Shown here: positions 14,830-19,520 of the stretch, in pieces
Layout of the letters: every line of letters begins with the position of its first letter
How positions within the stretch are numbered: position 1 is the first letter of the stretch
From: CAYYNP01 sp964472545
Lineage (GTDB): Bacteria; Planctomycetota; Planctomycetia; Pirellulales; Thermoguttaceae
Assembly: GCA_964472545.1 (NCBI GenBank)
Contig: CAYYNP010000194.1
Span: 1 to 19,520, forward strand
Length of the DNA: 19,520 nt
Direction of reading: 5' to 3'
Translations under genes and position numbers: made by a program
The notes under the pieces: model-generated
Seen by the model: the letters and a program-made list of their open reading frames with translations, nothing else
Database searches by the model: none
Told to the model about the DNA's origin: nothing

Positions 14830-14881
14830 TTAGTGGTGATCGCGTTTCCCTGCGACGGCACCAGCGAGCAAGTCGGCTGAC

Positions 14882-15391
14882 GTGAAAATCGATTGGCAGC
14901 AGTACGTTCCGGCGGTGTATCGCTTCGCGTTGCGGCTGACCGGCAGCCGGGACGCGGCCGAGGAGCTTACGCAAGATACGCTCTTGCGGGCCTGGCGGCA
15001 CCGCCGGCGGCTGCGAGATGCCGGCTCCGCCCGGGCGTGGCTGTTTCAGATCGCGGCCAACCTCCGGCGCGACCGGATGCGGCAGCGGCGGCGCCGGGGC
15101 GACGTGCCGAACGTCGACGCCGACGAGCACGCCGACGCGGCCGCCTCGGCCGAGCGGGAAGCGAGCGATCGGGAGGACGTCCGACGGGCCTTGGCTGCCA
15201 TGGACCGGCTGCCGACGCGGCAACGCGAGGTGTTGTACTTACACGCCTGCGAGCAGATGTCCCTGGAGGAGATCGCCAACGTGCTCGATATCAGTTCCGA
15301 TGCGGTGAAGTCGAGTCTGTCGTTGGCGCGTAAGAAGCTCCGCCAGGCGTTGAAGGACATTTGTCGAGACCGTTTTCCCTCGACCCGGTAA
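14882..15391 (+). CDS. ECF-type RNA polymerase sigma factor
   Basis: A 169-residue protein with the two ECF regions. Sigma-2 spans about 8-70 (YRFALRLTGSRDAAEELTQDTLLRAWRH, then ARAWLFQIAANLRRD) and sigma-4 about 103-158 (RLPTRQREVLYL, then SLEEIANVLDISSDAVKSSLSLARKKLR as the helix-turn-helix that reads the -35 box). The linker is Asp/Glu/Ala rich. The GTG at 14882 (MKIDWQQYVPA) is taken as the start because it begins directly at region 2; there is only a weak ribosome site. The next gene is a zinc-finger anti-sigma factor, so activity is likely controlled by release from the membrane. The stop is 14 bases before the next ATG. Confidence 0.93.
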   Translation: MKIDWQQYVPAVYRFALRLTGSRDAAEELTQDTLLRAWRHRRRLRDAGSARAWLFQIAANLRRDRMRQRRRRGDVPNVDADEHADAAASAEREASDREDVRRALAAMDRLPTRQREVLYLHACEQMSLEEIANVLDISSDAVKSSLSLARKKLRQALKDICRDRFPSTR

Positions 15392-15405
15392 TACGTAACA
15401 CGACC

Positions 15406-15966
15406 ATGCAACGTCCCGAATGTGACCATCTCGACGACTATCTCGGCGGCTGGCTGTCGCAGGCCGACCGGACCCGGTTCGCGGCCCACTTGGCCGATTG
15501 CCCGGCGTGTCGGGAGGAGTGTCAGCAGCAACGGCAGATCGACCGGCTGCTGCGGCAGGGAGCCGGCCGGGACGAACCGGCGCCGCGGCTGATCGAGCAG
15601 ATCGAGCGGCAGATCCATCGGGCGTCGCAGCGCCGCAGGCTGCGTTGGGCGTGTGTCCTTTCGGCGGCGGCCACGATCGCCCTGGCCGTGGGTGTCTTTG
15701 TGGCCACGCGCGACCGGGGCAACGGCCCACAGCCGCCTCCGATGACGGAGCAGCCCGACGAGCCGGCGGCCCCGCTGGTGGAAGTGGATCCGCCGGAGCG
15801 AGAAGAGAATGCACATCAGCCGCCGAAGGTTCGCGTCGTGGCCAGCCGTCCGGCAGAGGCGATTGTGGTTCCCGTAAAGACCGAGGCACCCAACGTGAGT
15901 ATTGTGTTGATTTATCCCACGGTGACGTCGGTGCAGGCCGCGCCCGCACCGGACCCTTTCGACTGA
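15406..15966 (+). CDS. Membrane-anchored zinc-finger anti-sigma factor
   Basis: A 186-residue protein. The N-terminus has the anti-sigma zinc-finger pattern: Cys6, then HLADCPAC at 28-35 (His28, Cys32, Cys35; HX3CX2C). A single membrane segment lies at about 80-100 (RWACVLSAAATIALAVGVFV), after a basic RRRLR, so the finger is cytoplasmic and about 85 residues lie outside. The outer part is Pro/Glu rich and ends IVLIYPTVTSVQ...PDPFD. The ATG at 15406 is preferred to an earlier TTG at 15361 that would overlap the sigma gene. By family it would hold the upstream sigma factor inactive until an envelope signal arrives; the signal is unknown. The gene is followed after 16 bases by the exported secretin-like gene. 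Confidence 0.85.
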   Translation: MQRPECDHLDDYLGGWLSQADRTRFAAHLADCPACREECQQQRQIDRLLRQGAGRDEPAPRLIEQIERQIHRASQRRRLRWACVLSAAATIALAVGVFVATRDRGNGPQPPPMTEQPDEPAAPLVEVDPPEREENAHQPPKVRVVASRPAEAIVVPVKTEAPNVSIVLIYPTVTSVQAAPAPDPFD

Positions 15967-15982
15967 TTCAGGAGCGAGAACG

Positions 15983-17223
15983 ATGACACGGCGAAACACG
16001 GTGTGGCCCGGGATCGGGCGTTGGACATTGGCGATTTTGATCTGCGGCGGCTGTCTGCTGGGGGGGCCGGCCGTTGCGCAAGAGTTGAGGCCGGACGTCG
16101 CGCAGCCGGCGACGGCGGACGACGTGTTACCCGAGGCGACCCCGTCGGAGCGCAAGCCAACCCCGTCGGAACCCACTCCCAAGACCTACCTGGAGGTCCC
16201 AAAACTCCCTCCGCCGGCCGTGCAAACCCTCCCCGACGCCAAACCGGCCGAGGAGTGCCGTCTGATCGTCTACCGCTTGAAGCACGTCCAGGCCAAGGCG
16301 ATCTTGCCCATGCTGCAATCGTTGGTGCCGGAGGGAAACCTCGGTACGGTGCGACTGGCGGTCGACGAAAACACCAACAGCGTGGTGATTATGGCCACGT
16401 CCGCGGGGCACGAGTGTCTGGCCGAGTTGATCGAGGCCCTCGACGTGGCGCCGGAACTCGTCCCGGCGGACGAAGTGCGGGTCTTCTCGCTCCAAAACGC
16501 GGATCCCAAGGACGTAGCGACAGTGATCTCGGCAGTCTTGGGATCCGCATCGGTCCGGACCGCGGCCGACCCGGGACGCCGGTCCCTGGTCGTTGCCGGT
16601 CCGCCGGAGGCACTCAATCAGGTCGAGGCGCTGGTGAAGGTGCTGGACGTCGCCGTCTCGAGCGGGACAAGCAAGGCCCAAACGCCGACCGGCTATCGCG
16701 TGCGGGTGGTGTGGCTGGTGGCCGGGGTGGCCGGGAGTGATGAGACGTCGAAACCGGCGGACGACCTGAAGACCGTGGTCGATGAGTTGGCCAAGGTGGG
16801 CGTGAAGGACCTCGTGCAACTCGGGCAGACGATCGTCTTCACCGCCGTGCCCCGCGGCCGCTTCCAGATCCAGTGCCCGGCCACGTTGGAGCCGGGACTC
16901 GCCGACTTGAGAATCCACGGAACGCTGGACGTCGCGGAGAAGACGCCCCAATTGGACATTCAGGTCTCTGCCGACCTCGTCCCGGGCGAGTCGGATCACG
17001 TGCTCTCGGTCGAGCTTCAGACGACGATCGTGGCCCCCGAAGGACATTACGTCGTGCTGGGTGCCACGCCCATGGGGCGGATGTCGTCGGTGTTTGTGGT
17101 GCAGGTTACGTCGGGGAGGGGAGGAGAGTGGGGAGTGGGGAGTTGGGAGTGGGGGGTGGGGAGTGGGGGTGGGGAGGGGTGTGGGGTGAGTGGAGAGTGG
17201 GGAGAGAAGGGCGTGCGTGGGAT

Positions 17224-17251
<28 letters not shown>
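15983..17251 (+). CDS. Exported protein with secretin-N-like repeats and a repeat-derived C-terminal tail
   Basis: A 422-residue protein. AGGAG 8 bases before the ATG supports the start. Residues 1-33 are a signal peptide (WTLAILICGGCLLGGPAVAQ). A Pro/Thr-rich linker leads to two secretin-N-like alpha/beta repeats: 94-154 (VYRLKHVQAKAILPMLQSLV ... LIEALD) and 166-222 (VFSLQNADPKDVATVISAVL ... LVKVLD). A third beta-rich region 237-375 ends HYVVLGATPMGRMSSVFVVQV. No secretin pore domain is present, so it is probably a periplasmic protein rather than an outer-membrane channel. From about residue 377 the sequence becomes Gly/Trp/Ser/Glu low complexity encoded by a G-rich minisatellite, and the last residues are antisense to the end of the neighbouring glycosyltransferase. 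It forms an operon with the sigma and anti-sigma genes. Confidence 0.82.
17113..17212. repeat. G-rich minisatellite (GGGGAGT-type) inside the 3' end of the secretin-like gene
   Basis: About 100 bases of irregular GGGGAGTGGGGAGTTGGGAG-like units with G runs of 3-6 on the plus strand and almost no C. It contains GGGGAGTTGGGAGT (17137-17150), found again upstream of dapA. Such DNA is prone to slippage and can form G-quadruplexes. Confidence 0.85.
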
Positions 17252-18522
<1,271 letters not shown>

Positions 18523-18529
18523 GGCAGCG

Positions 18530-19417
18530 TCAGAGCAGCCCGTAGTCGGTCAGCGTGGTTCGCAGCCGGGCCCCTTGCTCCGCCGAGAGCGGCGTCATCG
18601 GCATCCGCAACTCGCCCGTGTCGCGGCCGAGCATCTGCATGGCGGCCTTGAGCGGGATCGGGTTGGTGGCCAGGCCGAGCATGTCGCGGCAGAGCGGGAA
18701 GAGCTTGGCGTGCCAACGCTGGGCTTCGGCCAGGTCGCCCGACTCGAAGGCGGCGATCAGGGCGATCATGTCGTTGGGCACGATGTTGCCTACGACCGAA
18801 ACCACGCCCCGCCCGCCGATCGACATCAGCGGCAGCGTGATGCTGTCGTCGCCGCTGAGCACGGTCAGATCGGTCTGCGTGAGCACCTGCGAGGCCTGAT
18901 CCATCGACCCGGTGGCCTCTTTGACCATCGCGATGTTGGGCAACTCGGCCAGGCGGATGATCGTTTCCGGCTCGATATTCTTGCCCGTTCGGCCGGGGAT
19001 GTTGTAGACGCAGATCGGAATCCCCACCGCCTCGGCCAGCGCCCTGTAATGCTCGTAAAAGCCCTGCTGCGACGGCTTGTTGTAGTACGGGGCCACGACC
19101 AGCGCGGCGTCGGCACCGGTCTTCTCGGCCACCCGGGTCAGCCGCAAGGCCTCTTGGGTGCTGTTGCTGCCGGTGCCGGCCATCACCTTGATCCGTCCGG
19201 CGACGGCCTCGACCACCGCCGCGATCACCTCGTCCTGCTCGGGGTGCGAGAGCGTGGGCGACTCACCGGTGGTGCCGACCGGGCAGAGGCAGGTCGTGCC
19301 CGCCTCGATCTGGAATTCGATCTGCTGCTTGAGCGTTTCGTGGTCGATCCGGCCGTCGCGAAACGGCGTCACCATAGCGACCGACAGGCCGGCGAACTGT
19401 TCACTTCGTGTGGTCAT
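18530..19417 (-). CDS. dapA: 4-hydroxy-tetrahydrodipicolinate synthase
   Basis: A 295-residue TIM-barrel enzyme of normal length (about 292). It condenses pyruvate with aspartate semialdehyde, the first committed step to diaminopimelate and lysine. Visible key residues are the Thr pair in GTTGE (48-52), Tyr112 in APYYNKP, Tyr138 and Arg143 in VYNIPGRTG, and the Schiff-base Lys166 in MVKEATGS. All are present, so the enzyme should be active. Some homologues in this superfamily are N-acetylneuraminate lyases or other aldolases, but the YNIPGRTG and GTTGE pattern favours DapA. The ATG at 19417 is preferred over an in-frame GTG at 19432. The stop is 7 bases before the glycosyltransferase start, indicating co-transcription. 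Confidence 0.95.
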   Translation of the reverse strand: MTTRSEQFAGLSVAMVTPFRDGRIDHETLKQQIEFQIEAGTTCLCPVGTTGESPTLSHPEQDEVIAAVVEAVAGRIKVMAGTGSNSTQEALRLTRVAEKTGADAALVVAPYYNKPSQQGFYEHYRALAEAVGIPICVYNIPGRTGKNIEPETIIRLAELPNIAMVKEATGSMDQASQVLTQTDLTVLSGDDSITLPLMSIGGRGVVSVVGNIVPNDMIALIAAFESGDLAEAQRWHAKLFPLCRDMLGLATNPIPLKAAMQMLGRDTGELRMPMTPLSAEQGARLRTTLTDYGLL

Positions 19418-19474
19418 GGGTAGGGTTCTCACTCGGTCTGTAAGACGGGTACGATCGCCTGATTGTGGACAAAC

Positions 19475-19520
19475 GGGGAGTTGGGAGTTGGGGGCTCGGG
19501 GCTGGGGGCTCGGGGCTGGG
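19475..19520. repeat. G-rich array upstream of dapA, running off the window edge
   Basis: GGGGAGTTGGGAGT (19475-19488), then two perfect copies of a 14-base unit GGGGGCTCGGGGCT (19490-19503 and 19504-19517) and the start of a third. G runs of 3-5 on the plus strand could form a G-quadruplex. It starts 57 bases upstream of the dapA ATG, inside the likely promoter or leader. Confidence 0.85.

Larger units (their letters stand above)
14380..14881. other. Divergent regulatory region between the giant gene and the ECF operon
   Basis: The 502-base gap carries one promoter in each direction near its ends and no credible gene between. Visible structures are GTACC-TC-GGTAC (14634-14645) and a perfect 7-base hairpin CGCGACC/GGTCGCG (14744-14760). 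No RNA gene is recognisable. Confidence 0.6.

Overview
The window looks like a chromosomal segment of a planctomycete, probably of the Pirellulales type. The evidence is the high GC content, a 3563-residue surface protein that starts with a LEPR-x-x-L segment and ends in a dockerin-like repeat, CotH and lamin-tail domains, and an ECF sigma / anti-sigma / secretin-N-like gene trio. The order-level placement is inference; no rRNA or universal marker is present.

Left part (1-3330): a secreted Dabb-domain protein runs off the left edge, preceded on the same strand by a radical SAM enzyme of the TYW1-like (COG0731) type. On the plus strand follows a cold-shock-domain protein with a long leader. 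A small accessory cluster comes next: a short acidic hypothetical protein translationally coupled (ATGA) to a helix-turn-helix/zinc-ribbon protein on the minus strand, and a divergent short hypothetical gene on the plus strand whose near-consensus promoter overlaps an inverted repeat.

Centre (3688-14379, minus): one gene of about 10.7 kb fills more than half of the window. It encodes a predicted secreted, multi-domain protein with two CotH-like domains, at least seven lamin-tail domains, two chitobiase-C-terminal-like repeats, galactose-binding-like and FN3-like modules and a C-terminal dockerin-like segment. The order of domains shows that a module of CotH followed by three lamin-tail domains has been duplicated. 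The first CotH copy lacks the WDxD motif that the second keeps. Long plus-strand ORFs over this gene are antisense shadows.

Right part (14882-19520): divergent from the giant gene is a compact operon for an ECF sigma factor, a membrane-anchored zinc-finger anti-sigma factor and an exported secretin-N-like protein. Convergent to it is a tight pair, dapA (lysine/peptidoglycan pathway) followed by a GT4 glycosyltransferase. Repeats have visibly remodelled this part. A G-rich minisatellite has replaced the end of the secretin-like gene and pushed its stop codon into the neighbour. A 75-bp palindrome plus a 15-bp minisatellite sits in frame inside the glycosyltransferase. A second G-rich array sharing a 14-mer with the first lies just upstream of dapA.

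The most interesting observations are this repeat-driven protein remodelling, the duplicated CotH/lamin-tail architecture with a probably inactive first copy, and the small HTH/zinc-ribbon cluster. I found no rRNA, tRNA, CRISPR array, transposase or obvious defence system.
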